From assembly GCF_030685535.1 (NCBI RefSeq), contig NZ_CP131599.1:682001-746000 (forward strand): DNA of 64,000 bases, written 5' to 3'. Under the pieces are notes generated by a model, which ran no database searches, was not told the origin of the DNA, and was given only the letters and a program-made list of their open reading frames with translations. The translations under genes and the position numbers were made by a program. Source of the DNA: Photobacterium leiognathi. Lineage in GTDB: Bacteria > Pseudomonadota > Gammaproteobacteria > Enterobacterales > Vibrionaceae. Positions within the stretch are counted from its first letter, which is position 1. Every line of letters starts with the position of its first letter. Positions 36,957 through 44,891 of this stretch are shown piece after piece.

Positions 36957-37292
36957 TTATACTAACTCAACAGGGCCATGATCATCACAGTGATCGCCAT
37001 GTTGATGATGTAACCTACCATTTACGATGTAATCAATGTGATCACCGTGTTGAATTGCTTCATGTCCACAGTTTGGCCCATGAACGTGATCGCCACAAAC
37101 ATGTACAGGATTACACTCATTAGGGTTATTGCTATCAACTGCAAGAACATGCTCATCGCAGTGTTCACCGTGAGGGTGGTGTAATTTACCTTCAACTAAA
37201 TAATCCACATGATCATTATGACGAATCGCAGTGTGACCACAATCAGGGCCATGAGTATGATCTTTGTGAGTGTGCGTATTTAAACAAGACAT
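36957..37292 (-). CDS. His-rich protein of two tandem 38-residue metal-binding-like units
   Basis: A 111-residue soluble protein with no signal peptide. Residues 11-48 and 68-105 are near copies of one unit: DHxHGPxCGHxAIxHxDHxDY followed by LHHxHGxHCDxH. Each unit has about ten His, two Cys and several acidic residues, a pattern expected for zinc, cobalt or nickel binding. A third Cys-His cluster (NECNPVHVCG) lies in the linker at 58-67. The start at 37292 is supported by AAGGAG six bases upstream. It converges with the dmeF-marR pair and shares a terminator with it, so a role in buffering or trafficking the same metal is a fair inference. I recall no characterised member of this family. Confidence 0.75.
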   Translation of the reverse strand: MSCLNTHTHKDHTHGPDCGHTAIRHNDHVDYLVEGKLHHPHGEHCDEHVLAVDSNNPNECNPVHVCGDHVHGPNCGHEAIQHGDHIDYIVNGRLHHQHGDHCDDHGPVELV

Positions 37293-37485
37293 TATCCAAG
37301 CTCCTTTTAATAGATAAATCTCTTTCAATAATACGCAATCAAATGCTTATTATATGTGATGAAAAAGCATAAATGCGATTGAGTTCACTGCTTATAAATA
37401 ACGAATGAGTTTTTCTCTCTTTGCTTATCGGCTTCAAAACGTTAGGGTCGATAATTGGAAAGCGTTAATGAAGTGGAACAATGTA

Positions 37486-37932
37486 ATGGAAAAAGTACAA
37501 ATAGAAACGTTTACGGTTTACGGACTCACTCTGCGAACAGCAAACTCTCTTGAAATGAACCCTGAAACGGCCAATATCCCTAAACATGTTCAACTTGTTG
37601 ATTCTAATATAGAGATTGATTACCTATCAGACGCCAGAGCTTACAGCGTTTATACAAATTATGAGTCTGATGTGAATGGTTTTTATGATCTACTAATGGG
37701 CTCTACTGAGATAGCATCAGCTAAGAGAAAATTGCAATCCATTGATGTCGTCGCAGGCGAATATTTAAAGTTTGATGCCGAAGGTGAGTTCCCCGATGCG
37801 ATTATTCGTGCATGGCAAACTGCTTGGGCATACTTTAGTTCGCAAGACTGCAAGCATAGCAGAGCGTATACCACGGACTTTGAATACTATCAGAGTACGA
37901 ACCAAGTCAGTGTGTTTATCGCATTAAAATAG
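37486..37932 (+). CDS. GyrI-like / AraC effector-binding domain protein
   Basis: A 148-residue stand-alone effector-binding domain. The start MEKVQIETFTVYGLTLRT and the end SRAYTTDFEYYQSTNQVSVFIALK match the GyrI-like small-molecule-binding fold used by AraC/MerR regulators and by GyrI-type proteins. A repeated beta-alpha-beta-beta layout fits the length. Such proteins bind or hydrolyse hydrophobic compounds or inhibit DNA gyrase. A longer frame begins 27 codons upstream, but that part is not family-like; the start at 37486 is preferred. No DNA-binding part is present. Confidence 0.75.
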   Translation: MEKVQIETFTVYGLTLRTANSLEMNPETANIPKHVQLVDSNIEIDYLSDARAYSVYTNYESDVNGFYDLLMGSTEIASAKRKLQSIDVVAGEYLKFDAEGEFPDAIIRAWQTAWAYFSSQDCKHSRAYTTDFEYYQSTNQVSVFIALK

Positions 37933-38173
37933 CGATTAATAGAAACACAAAGCTTAAATCACAACAGCCAACATTTTTGTTTATAAGGTATCGATCTTAC
38001 GCTATTTAAATGGAAAACGTCAGTTGATGTCTCTGTTTTCTGTACCTAGGCTGACTTGCAGATTGAATTAGCGCGTAACTGTAACAAGATGTTTATGCGC
38101 TATATTCAAGTGCTTTTTAAATGAAGTAGTTTTAGATAAAACACCATTCAATTACAAAAAGCGCGCATTAACC

Positions 38174-38290
38174 ATGAAACTATTACTACTTATACCTTGC
38201 TTATTTCTGTCGGCTTGTAGCTTAACCCCACATAAGGGATCGCCAATATGTATTCCTATGCCAGTAGGTGGTATTTATTGCGGTAAGTAG
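38174..38290 (+). CDS. Very small putative lipoprotein, 38 residues
   Basis: A 39-codon frame: the signal MKLLLLIPCLFLSAC carries a good lipobox (LSAC, Cys15), followed by a 23-residue mature peptide with KGSPICIPMPVGGIYCGK, in which two cysteines could pair. Leader and lipobox are convincing although there is no strong ribosome site. It is too short for standard gene callers. It lies between the GyrI-like gene and the convergent nitroreductase gene. I do not know its family or function. Confidence 0.5.
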   Translation: MKLLLLIPCLFLSACSLTPHKGSPICIPMPVGGIYCGK

Positions 38291-38374
38291 CTAGTTATCA
38301 TTGTGGTGAGGAAGCAAAAGGTGGGGAGAACTGGCGGAAGACTTATTCGTTCCGCCATATTGTTAGGCAAGGGA

Positions 38375-39166
38375 TCAGTGCTTAATAATCACTTCGCTGT
38401 TGTCTACACGATGGCGGTCGCCATAAATGCCGTCTTCAGCACGAGGGCCACAACCAATAATCATCGTGATTTCATCTTTAGGTTTTAAATCAAGCAGTTG
38501 CTTAACACGCTTAGAATCAAAACCTTCCATTGGGCAGGTATCGTAACCTTCAGCGCGCATCGCCGTCATAAAGGTCATTGCCGCAAGGGATGTGCTTTTA
38601 TGTAAACACACACGTAAATCGGCTTTGCTCACTTCACGTACCATCGGCTTTTTACGCCCTAAATACGCCACAAGCACCTTACGAATAGCGCCCATAATGC
38701 CAAAACGATCATTACGGTAAACAAACGGGATCAGCTTTTCATAATACTTCACAGCACGTTTAGATGTTGCATCTTCACGACCTGCAAACGCCTCACGAAT
38801 TTGTGTAGCATTACGTTTAGCACGTTCTTTCCACTTATATGGCGTAGTGGTGATCACAATTAACTCACGGGCTGTTTTTGCCGCGTTTTGCCCCATACAT
38901 AATTGTGCGAGTTGTTCACGCTTATTGTCGCTTACCACACGGTGGAATTGCCACAATTGCATGTTGGAGCTATTTGGCGACAGCGTTGCTAATTCTAATG
39001 ATCGTTGTACCACATCATGGTCAAAATCCGCCTTGGCATCATATTTACGTACTGAACGACGACTATGCACTAGCTCAGCATAGTGATCAGCTGCGGATGC
39101 TGTTGCTAACGGTGATGTGACTTGCGGTTCAGACACAGTGCGTTCTTTTTCAGGGGTATCAATCAT
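38375..39166 (-). CDS. Nitroreductase family protein
   Basis: A 263-residue FMN-dependent oxidoreductase. The N-terminal HSRRSVRKYD is the family start of the FMN-binding region, SPNSSNMQLWQFHRVV provides the next conserved stretch and MIIGCGPRAEDGIYG the C-terminal one. It is longer than E. coli NfsB because of an N-terminal extension of about 30 residues and an insert near 120-190. It would reduce nitro compounds, quinones or enones with NAD(P)H; the natural substrate is unknown. It is a leftward single gene. Confidence 0.88.
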   Translation of the reverse strand: MIDTPEKERTVSEPQVTSPLATASAADHYAELVHSRRSVRKYDAKADFDHDVVQRSLELATLSPNSSNMQLWQFHRVVSDNKREQLAQLCMGQNAAKTARELIVITTTPYKWKERAKRNATQIREAFAGREDATSKRAVKYYEKLIPFVYRNDRFGIMGAIRKVLVAYLGRKKPMVREVSKADLRVCLHKSTSLAAMTFMTAMRAEGYDTCPMEGFDSKRVKQLLDLKPKDEITMIIGCGPRAEDGIYGDRHRVDNSEVIIKH

Positions 39167-39353
39167 GCTGTAAATAACCTACTCAGTAAGAAAATAGCTG
39201 TGCATATTTCTACCTGTTATTGAATTGTTAAGCAAGTAAGTTCATGTGTGAAAAAACGATAGGTTATAACCTCACCATGAGATTAAAGTCACTTTTATAT
39301 GTATCCTTTAAAGGTATTGTTTATTGCTTTCAGTTATTTGATTGGAGGCTGAG

Positions 39354-40322
39354 ATGGCAAAGAAAATCATCCTAGATACAGATCCAGGCATCGATGATAC
39401 AATGGCAATCCTATTTGCAGAAGCGCATCCAGATATTGACCTGATAGGGATCACTACCGTTTATGGTAATGCGACGATAGACAATGGCATGCACAATGCG
39501 CTCTATTTGAAGCAGAGATTTAGTATGGAGGCACTCGTCGCGAAAGGTACGGATAAGCCCTTAATCAGAGATCCCGTTGGAGCAACAGTTGTGGTGCATG
39601 GTGAAGCAGGCTTAGGTGATGTAACAGCACCCCATTCACTAGATACTAAAGCAATTGAAAAGCCTGCTCATCAGTTCATTATTGACAGTGTTCGAGCAAA
39701 CCCTGGCGAGATCACTCTTGTGGCTGTCGGTCCTCTAACTAATCTCGCTCTTGCACTTAAAGCTGCACCTGACATTGTCGATTTGGTAAAAGAAGTGGTC
39801 GTTATGGGTGGTGCGTTTGGTGAAAATGATCACAGAGGAAATGTAACACCCTTTGCAGAAGCGAATATTCATGATGATCCTCATGCTGCCGATAAGGTGT
39901 TTACCGCATCATGGCCAGTCGTCATTATTGGGCTCGATGTGACGGAAGAGAGCTTTTTTACCAGCGAATACCTTGATGAGTTACGAGATGATGCTGGCGA
40001 GGTAGGGCAATTCATCTGGGACATCAGCCGTTACTACTTAAAGTTCTATTCTGAAAAAGTAGGAATGGATGGTTGTCATGTTCATGATCCATCAGCCATT
40101 GCTTATGTTATCCAACCCTCTCTTTTTAAAACTCGTCGTGGTCCGATAAGGGTTGTTACAGATGGACCAGCGGAAGGGATGACTATTCAGAAAGTGGATC
40201 AACGTAATTATATGAATGATGAATGGCGTTTATTTCCGGCACAACAGGTTGGCGTTGAAGTAGATAATAAAACGCTACTCTCACTCTACAGAGAGACATT
40301 AGTACAGTATTCACAGCAGTAA
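39354..40322 (+). CDS. Nucleoside hydrolase (inosine-uridine preferring family)
   Basis: A 322-residue ribonucleoside N-glycosidase. The calcium-binding signature DTDPGIDD is at residues 8-15, VAVGPLTNLALAL near 121-133 and VMGGAFG with a following EANIHDDPHAA near 168-178 form the rest of the active site; a late HDPSAIAY carries the catalytic His. It splits nucleosides to base and ribose for salvage. ATG at 39354 has GGAGG five bases upstream, so this start is firm. It is monocistronic; the short palindromic repeat follows 48 bases after its stop. Confidence 0.92.
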   Translation: MAKKIILDTDPGIDDTMAILFAEAHPDIDLIGITTVYGNATIDNGMHNALYLKQRFSMEALVAKGTDKPLIRDPVGATVVVHGEAGLGDVTAPHSLDTKAIEKPAHQFIIDSVRANPGEITLVAVGPLTNLALALKAAPDIVDLVKEVVVMGGAFGENDHRGNVTPFAEANIHDDPHAADKVFTASWPVVIIGLDVTEESFFTSEYLDELRDDAGEVGQFIWDISRYYLKFYSEKVGMDGCHVHDPSAIAYVIQPSLFKTRRGPIRVVTDGPAEGMTIQKVDQRNYMNDEWRLFPAQQVGVEVDNKTLLSLYRETLVQYSQQ

Positions 40323-40370
40323 AATGGCTTCCTGTCGCAGATGTAACGAAAGGCGCGGCAGGACAATCCT

Positions 40371-40403
40371 TATACCCAAGCATCTTGAAGTTACTTAGGT
40401 ATA
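40371..40403. repeat. 33-bp solo palindromic copy of the TATACCCAAG repeat
   Basis: TATACCCAAG at the left and CTTAGGTATA at the right, with CATCTTGAAGTTA between; it differs from the copy at 34804 at only a few positions. Confidence 0.65.
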
Positions 40404-40470
40404 TATAATTACCCTGCAAGAGTGTAGCGATACTCAAAGAACTCGTATTGTTTCAACTATCTGAATAATA

Positions 40471-40809
40471 TTAGTTTATTCGGGTAATCAAGGTTTGCTC
40501 GTCATCCACAAACGCCACAAAGCCACCGTGATAAATAAACACACGACCACGCCCTTCAACTATGCAAGCAAGTTGTGGGTTTAAATCTTCCTTGTTATTT
40601 GGACTTTGAAACGTGCCTGTATCGGTAATTACGCCGCTGAGTGTCGGCAAATATCCATAAGTACGTTTTGCTTGATCAATCAGGCTCAACTCGCTGGTGG
40701 TTGAGAAGCAAGAGGGAATAGCACCTGCTTCTTCGATAAACATAGTTTTAAATTCTTCAAAAGCTGTAATCACCAGCCAGTCGATGTCGTTAACACGATG
40801 GATAAACAT
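40471..40809 (-). CDS. Hypothetical protein, 112 residues
   Basis: A small soluble protein with no recognisable domain: MFIHRVNDIDWLVITAFEEF at the start, ACIVEGRGRVFIYHGGFVAF near the end, ending ITRIN. The pattern of short strands may be an antiparallel sheet. The start at 40809 was chosen over a GTG 16 codons upstream because GAG stands about ten bases before it. No partner genes. Function unknown. Confidence 0.6.
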   Translation of the reverse strand: MFIHRVNDIDWLVITAFEEFKTMFIEEAGAIPSCFSTTSELSLIDQAKRTYGYLPTLSGVITDTGTFQSPNNKEDLNPQLACIVEGRGRVFIYHGGFVAFVDDEQTLITRIN

Positions 40810-41067
40810 AGATTTTCTCGGTAGTTCTGATGTGAGGATTCTATCATTTTCAAACACTAATTCTATGCTATTTCTGGATATTCATTAGACAGACTGGAAT
40901 ACAATTCTTTCTACATTTCCAATAAACACTTTGAAACAAAATAATGCAACCAAGCTCATGATACTTCTGAGTTAAATTGATTATGATCGTGGAGGTTTAG
41001 GGGTATTTTTTGCATAAAAATAATAATGCTTATTAATGAGAAACTATAAATTTATTGTGAGGTTTAG

Positions 41068-41778
41068 GTGAGAATTCAACATATTTGCCCGTATTGCATG
41101 AATGAAGCTTTCGACAGTACTGGTGCAGAAGTATTAAGTTTTAAAGTAGCTCCTCACATGATTCATGATAGTGGTGTTCACTATTTCAAATGTAAAAAGA
41201 ATCATGAGTATGCCGTTGTATTAGATGCAGCAAAATATGAAGTACTTTTTGATGTTGGAATGAATGCGTTAAACGATGGTTATATGCGTGAGGCTGTATC
41301 ATCGTTTGCATCTTCTCTTGAACGATTCTACGAATTCTTTATTAAATTCCAAATGAAAGTTAGCAGCATCGACAGCGATTTGGTTGATAACGCATGGAAG
41401 TTGGTCTCAAATCAATCAGAGCGACAGTTAGGTGCTTTCTCATACCTATACATACTTGCTTTTAATGATTTACCTCCTGAGCTATCCAGCGATGATCGTG
41501 GGTTTAGGAATAAAGTAATTCATAAGGGTTACATACCATCTACAGAAGAAGCACTGAGTTTCGGCAAGGTCGTTTATCACCATATTATGGCTGTTATCTC
41601 TGAAATTGAAGATAAATATGGTCATGATGCGTTGTATGACTTTTATACAACACAAACACCAAATGCACAATCCAGTTGGATTGTTAGTGAGTCAGCTAAA
41701 TCGATGAATGCCTCTTGCACATCTAATGGCACGTGTGTTCGTGACTTTGAAAGCGTATTAAATATGTTCCGTAGATAG
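41068..41778 (+). CDS. Zinc-ribbon protein with HEPN-like C-terminal region
   Basis: A 236-residue protein. The N-terminus carries CPYC (7-10) with a second pair-like CKKNH (42-46), suggesting a zinc ribbon. The middle is helical, and the sequence FRNKVIHKGYIP at 146-157 contains R-N-x3-H, the RNA-cleaving signature of HEPN ribonucleases, in the expected position late in a helical bundle. HEPN proteins act in toxin-antitoxin and abortive-infection defence. The start is GTG with GAGG upstream. It sits next to relict integron attC sites, in DNA that looks recently mobile. Activity is inferred from one motif and could be coincidental. Confidence 0.6.
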   Translation: MRIQHICPYCMNEAFDSTGAEVLSFKVAPHMIHDSGVHYFKCKKNHEYAVVLDAAKYEVLFDVGMNALNDGYMREAVSSFASSLERFYEFFIKFQMKVSSIDSDLVDNAWKLVSNQSERQLGAFSYLYILAFNDLPPELSSDDRGFRNKVIHKGYIPSTEEALSFGKVVYHHIMAVISEIEDKYGHDALYDFYTTQTPNAQSSWIVSESAKSMNASCTSNGTCVRDFESVLNMFRR

Positions 41779-41786
41779 AAAAATTA

Positions 41787-41879
41787 TAGCAAAACATCAA
41801 GTTGAAGTGTTTTACTAGGAATTTGGGGTAGTGCAAGTTGGTTTGCTTATCGTCGCGCAGCCTATGTTGGGCGTTATGC
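41787..41879 (+). repeat. Possible partial integron attC site
   Basis: The end, GCAGCCTATGTTGGGCGTTATGC (41857-41879 region), resembles the 3' half of Vibrio attC sites, finishing GGGCGTT-ATGC with the recombination G-TT at 41873. The 5' half is not clear. It lies 20 bases before the next ORF, the usual cassette spacing. Confidence 0.45.
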
Positions 41880-41898
41880 ACTAGTAGGAAAATAAAAC

Positions 41899-42396
41899 AT
41901 GGGTAATATAAAGGCAGCGAGTGCGCTAGCTAAAGAGCAACGATTCAACGAGGCTATTGACGTGCTAGATTCATTCTATTCACAAGGTGAAGCTAGTAGA
42001 GATGACTTACTCAAAGTCATTCCATACTTTCAAAAAGCTGGAAGGTATTCGGAAGTAGAAGCTTACTGTAAAAAAGTAATTGTCCCAAACTTGAAAAGTC
42101 ACAATGAATCAATATTTTCTCACAAATGTGTAGAAATTCGGGATGCGTTTTTCAATTTAGCGCTTCATAAAATGTACGCAAAGCTTTCCCTATGTGCTAA
42201 AAGGGAAAAAATCAGAGATGAAGAGGAAAACTATAATAAATTAAGTGATGATGCTTTTATAAAATATCAAAGCCAGTTAGCGATAGGCGAAAGAATTGAA
42301 GATCGTAAAGGTTTTGACCAGGCGCTAGAAATGTTTGGAAAAGATCCCAACGACTGGACAAATATTTTCAAAATGAAGTATCTGCATTTTCTGTGA
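41899..42396 (+). CDS. Cassette-like hypothetical protein with TPR-like repeats
   Basis: A 165-residue all-helical protein without signal peptide. The first half, ASALAKEQRFNEAIDVLDSF and KVIPYFQKAGRYSEVEAYCK, looks like two degenerate TPR repeats; the second half has coiled-coil-like heptads (EKIRDEEENYNKLSDD). ATG start, TAGGAAAATAAAAC upstream. The gene is bracketed by attC-like sites and lacks its own promoter-sized spacer, which is the structure of an integron cassette. Function unknown; TPR suggests a protein-binding role. Confidence 0.65.
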   Translation: MGNIKAASALAKEQRFNEAIDVLDSFYSQGEASRDDLLKVIPYFQKAGRYSEVEAYCKKVIVPNLKSHNESIFSHKCVEIRDAFFNLALHKMYAKLSLCAKREKIRDEEENYNKLSDDAFIKYQSQLAIGERIEDRKGFDQALEMFGKDPNDWTNIFKMKYLHFL

Positions 42397-42403
42397 GTTC
42401 GTG

Positions 42404-42523
42404 GATAACAATTTAAGAATGATTCCCCACGCTTGGCATTTTGGTTTGGGCTTAGTTCAGTGTTTACAGCGCTCAAATTGGGTTATGTGGTGAGGGTTTA
42501 CATCACCTTAATGTGGCACTAAT
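42404..42523 (+). repeat. Vibrio-type integron attC site
   Basis: About 120 bases beginning GGATAACAATTTAAGAAT, then ATTCCCCACGCTTGGCATTT and later TTTACAGCGCTC, ending CACCTTAATGTGGCAC. Order and wording follow the VCR/VPR-type attC repeats of Vibrio superintegrons closely. The end, normally GGGCGTTA, has decayed to GGCACTA, so it may no longer recombine. It begins 7 bases after the stop of the TPR-like cassette gene. Confidence 0.75.
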
Positions 42524-42559
42524 GTACCAAGATAAAATTACAGTAAGCAGGATTTTAAA

Positions 42560-43060
42560 ATGAGTGAAATTGCTAGCTTCATATCTGGCAAAACTCCTGA
42601 TAAATTGGGTCGAAATATAGAGCAGTTGCTAGCATACAGTCATTTCTGGCTAGAGTATGATCATAAATACATTCAAGTTCTTTTCCCGATAGATGAGGGC
42701 ACTAAGTTCAATCAACATGCTCCTTTGGTAACTCAAGCGGACCGAGAGGCTTTTGCTAATTCAGAAGATCTGCGTGCAGCTCACTTAAGAGCACTTGACC
42801 TTATGCTTGAGTTTTGGGGTTTGCAGCGTGATGGGTGTGAAATATCCTCAATGTTCGAATTCAGTCCTGCTAACCATGTATGGCTTAAACGTCATGATCA
42901 TAACCAACTTCGCTTGACTCGAGCTATTCGAAGTTTGTATTTACTAGGCAATGGTCAGGTGGCGGCTAACCTATGTAATTTTCTAGTTACCGCAGCTAAT
43001 GAAACAGGCATGGTTTCAGATAAAACGGTGGAGTTTTGGCGTAACGCGGTAAAGGATTAG
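42560..43060 (+). CDS. Opioid growth factor receptor (OGFr)-like domain protein, cassette-borne
   Basis: A 166-residue protein resembling the OGFr conserved domain first described in animals and also found in bacteria: FWLEYDHKYIQVLFPIDEG, then FNQHAPLVTQADREAF, and LRLTRAIRSLYLLGNG. Start ATG with AGCAGGATT upstream. It follows the attC site by 36 bases, so it is probably an integron cassette gene. Short versions occur in Vibrio superintegrons. Bacterial function is unknown. A further attC after this gene was not recognised, which suggests decay or a boundary of the array. Confidence 0.72.
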   Translation: MSEIASFISGKTPDKLGRNIEQLLAYSHFWLEYDHKYIQVLFPIDEGTKFNQHAPLVTQADREAFANSEDLRAAHLRALDLMLEFWGLQRDGCEISSMFEFSPANHVWLKRHDHNQLRLTRAIRSLYLLGNGQVAANLCNFLVTAANETGMVSDKTVEFWRNAVKD

Positions 43061-43239
43061 GGAAACACAAAGCGCTACTCTTACTTTTCCCCAAATAGAA
43101 AAAGCGGCTTAGCTAATTTACTATTATCACCAAACGATTCTTTCGGAACTGAGTTAGCATACTTTTTAGAGTAGATTGGATAAGGTATGCATAATCCACA
43201 TTTAGTTTCGCTTGAGTGAGTATATAGAAGTAGGCTCAG

Positions 43240-43443
43240 ATGACGTTAATAAGTAGATATAGAGTAACTATCCTCTTGAGTCTTCTTGGGTGGGGATGTC
43301 TGGCTATATACGCCTATAAAGGTTCTTATGTCGATGATAATGGTGTGTTAATTGAATCATTTGGTTTTATTCCTCTGTTTTGGCTGTTTCAATTATTGGC
43401 ATTCGTGAGTTTGATTTATACCGCCGTAAAACATAGAAAATGA
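43240..43443 (+). CDS. DUF3955 small membrane protein
   Basis: A 67-residue protein with two hydrophobic helices (about 9-27 and 42-62) separated by GSYVDDNGVLIESFGFIPLF, the DUF3955 signature. Family members are common in Vibrio chromosomes and have no known function. The start has no clear ribosome site beyond GTAGGCTCAG. A strong symmetrical terminator follows. Confidence 0.75.
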   Translation: MTLISRYRVTILLSLLGWGCLAIYAYKGSYVDDNGVLIESFGFIPLFWLFQLLAFVSLIYTAVKHRK

Positions 43444-43464
43444 GATAAGGTATAAGACTTAAAT

Positions 43465-43502
43465 AAAAAAGCGATGCTGTATCTCTACAGCATCGCTTTT
43501 TT
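43465..43502. terminator. Strong bidirectional terminator
   Basis: A perfect 17-base stem AAAAAAGCGATGCTGTA with its complement and a TCTC loop; it separates the DUF3955 gene from the convergent chimeric gene. Confidence 0.9.
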
Positions 43503-43540
43503 ATTATCATTTAGTAATCAAATGGAGTGGGTTTTAAACT

Positions 43541-44596
43541 TTATCGTGACTCCAACGGATATGAACGGTAACTCCACATGCCGTAAGTACGTAGCGCATC
43601 ACGGTAAATACCTAACAATTCACCATCGTTCGGTGTTGCTAATTCTTTAAGTGGTTTATCTGGGTAACTTACCGTATCAAAGGTGATGTTTTGTGGGCCT
43701 GTCTGCCAACTTGCGATTTCAAACAGAGTTTGACCACGACGAACATGACTTGCAGAGCTAATAATAGTGGCGTGTTTAATATGATGACGTGCTAATGCAT
43801 AGCTACTGAATAGGGCATTATCAACGGTGCTGGTGGCGTAGTTCTCTTCAATAATACGATTTTTATTAATACCTTTTTCAATAAGCCAATCCGCCATTAG
43901 CTTACCTTCGGTTTTATGGTTCATTGGTACACCACCTGTTAATACGATTAACGCATCAGGGTTGGCTTTTGCCATAGCAAGGGTTGTTTCAAGACGTTCA
44001 ACTAAGATGGGATGCATCGAACCATCAGGGTTTAGTGCATAGCCTAAGGTGACGATTGCGCCGATGTCGTGTTTGCCTAATACTGTGTCGATTTCCCAGT
44101 CTCCAAACCGTTCTCGGTTATCGACAATCGATGGCCGCTCATCAATCGATACTGCATTTTTAATCGTTAGAGCCTTCTCTTTCAGCCCTTTACGATATCG
44201 TTTATGTCCTTGCCTCAAGTGGTGATAGAGCTTGCCACCTTGACGTTTGTCTTGAGCAATATAGCGATAAATCCATTCTTGGCAGATTGATGCTCCTGCT
44301 TTAGTTAGAACACTCGCAATCTGCTCAGGACTCCAATCTATGCTGATTAATAGACGAACAAATTCAATACGCTCAACGGGTATCCGGTACTTATGAGCAG
44401 TCTTACGCCTGCTAACAGAAGACGCGTGAGCGTGCTTGGGGCAATATTGGTTATGTATTCGGTTTCTTTTTAACTCACGATAAACCGTTGCACCATGGCA
44501 CTTCACTTTTAGGGCAATTTCAGAGATTGAAATTCCCAGCTCCAAAAGGGTAGAAATCTGGTACCTTTTCCCCTCGGTCAACTGCTGATAACTCAT
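43541..44596 (-). pseudogene. In-frame chimera: IS30 transposase N-terminus fused to DUF218/YdcF C-terminus
   Basis: A single open frame of 351 codons made of two unrelated parts. Residues 1 to about 176 are an IS30-family transposase start (YQQLTEGKRYQISTLLELG, helix-turn-helix GATVYRELKRNR, WSPEQIASVL, and the first catalytic-type FGDWEIDTVLGKH). From about 177 it is the C-terminal two thirds of a DUF218/YdcF protein (AIVTLGYALNPDGSMHP, VLTGGVPMNHKTEG, ENYATSTVDNALFS, ISSASHVRR). The rest of the transposase, including the other acidic catalytic residues, and the start of the DUF218 protein are missing. It looks like an IS insertion followed by an internal deletion at a short shared string. 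Both parts are probably inactive. Confidence 0.8.
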
Positions 44597-44757
44597 GGTA
44601 GTACTGCTTGTTTCTTTGGCGAGAAGGGCGTACCACTTTCAGCAGTTGGCTTCCTCTTCTACGCCTTTCCATAAGTGTCGCACTTATTATCTGAAATCGG
44701 GTGTAACTAACAAATAACGATATGTGTCGCGCAGCCGACACCTATCTGAAGTGTTGG
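44069..44757 (-). mobile_element. Truncated IS30-family insertion sequence
   Basis: The transposase part of the chimera plus about 160 bases upstream of its start. That upstream part contains GTGTCG-CGCAGC-CGACAC near 44725-44742, which may belong to the IS end; the exact terminal inverted repeat could not be set. The internal and right parts of the element are lost at the junction with the DUF218 gene near 44068. The remaining DNA to the Sel1 gene (44758-44891) shows nothing recognisable. Confidence 0.6.
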
Positions 44758-44891
44758 ACAAGCCCGAGCCACCTTATATAAGTAAATATCGGAAATATCA
44801 TAAAGGGTGATGTCAAAAAGAAGTCGAGTGTTATCTTTGGTTTTAACCAATAATTTTAACGTTCTTGTTTACAGGGGAAATATTGAAAGCT

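Noticed and set aside
36872..37123. 83-codon rightward frame rich in His
   Set aside because: Antisense shadow of the His-rich protein; the leftward frame has the ribosome site and the repeat structure.
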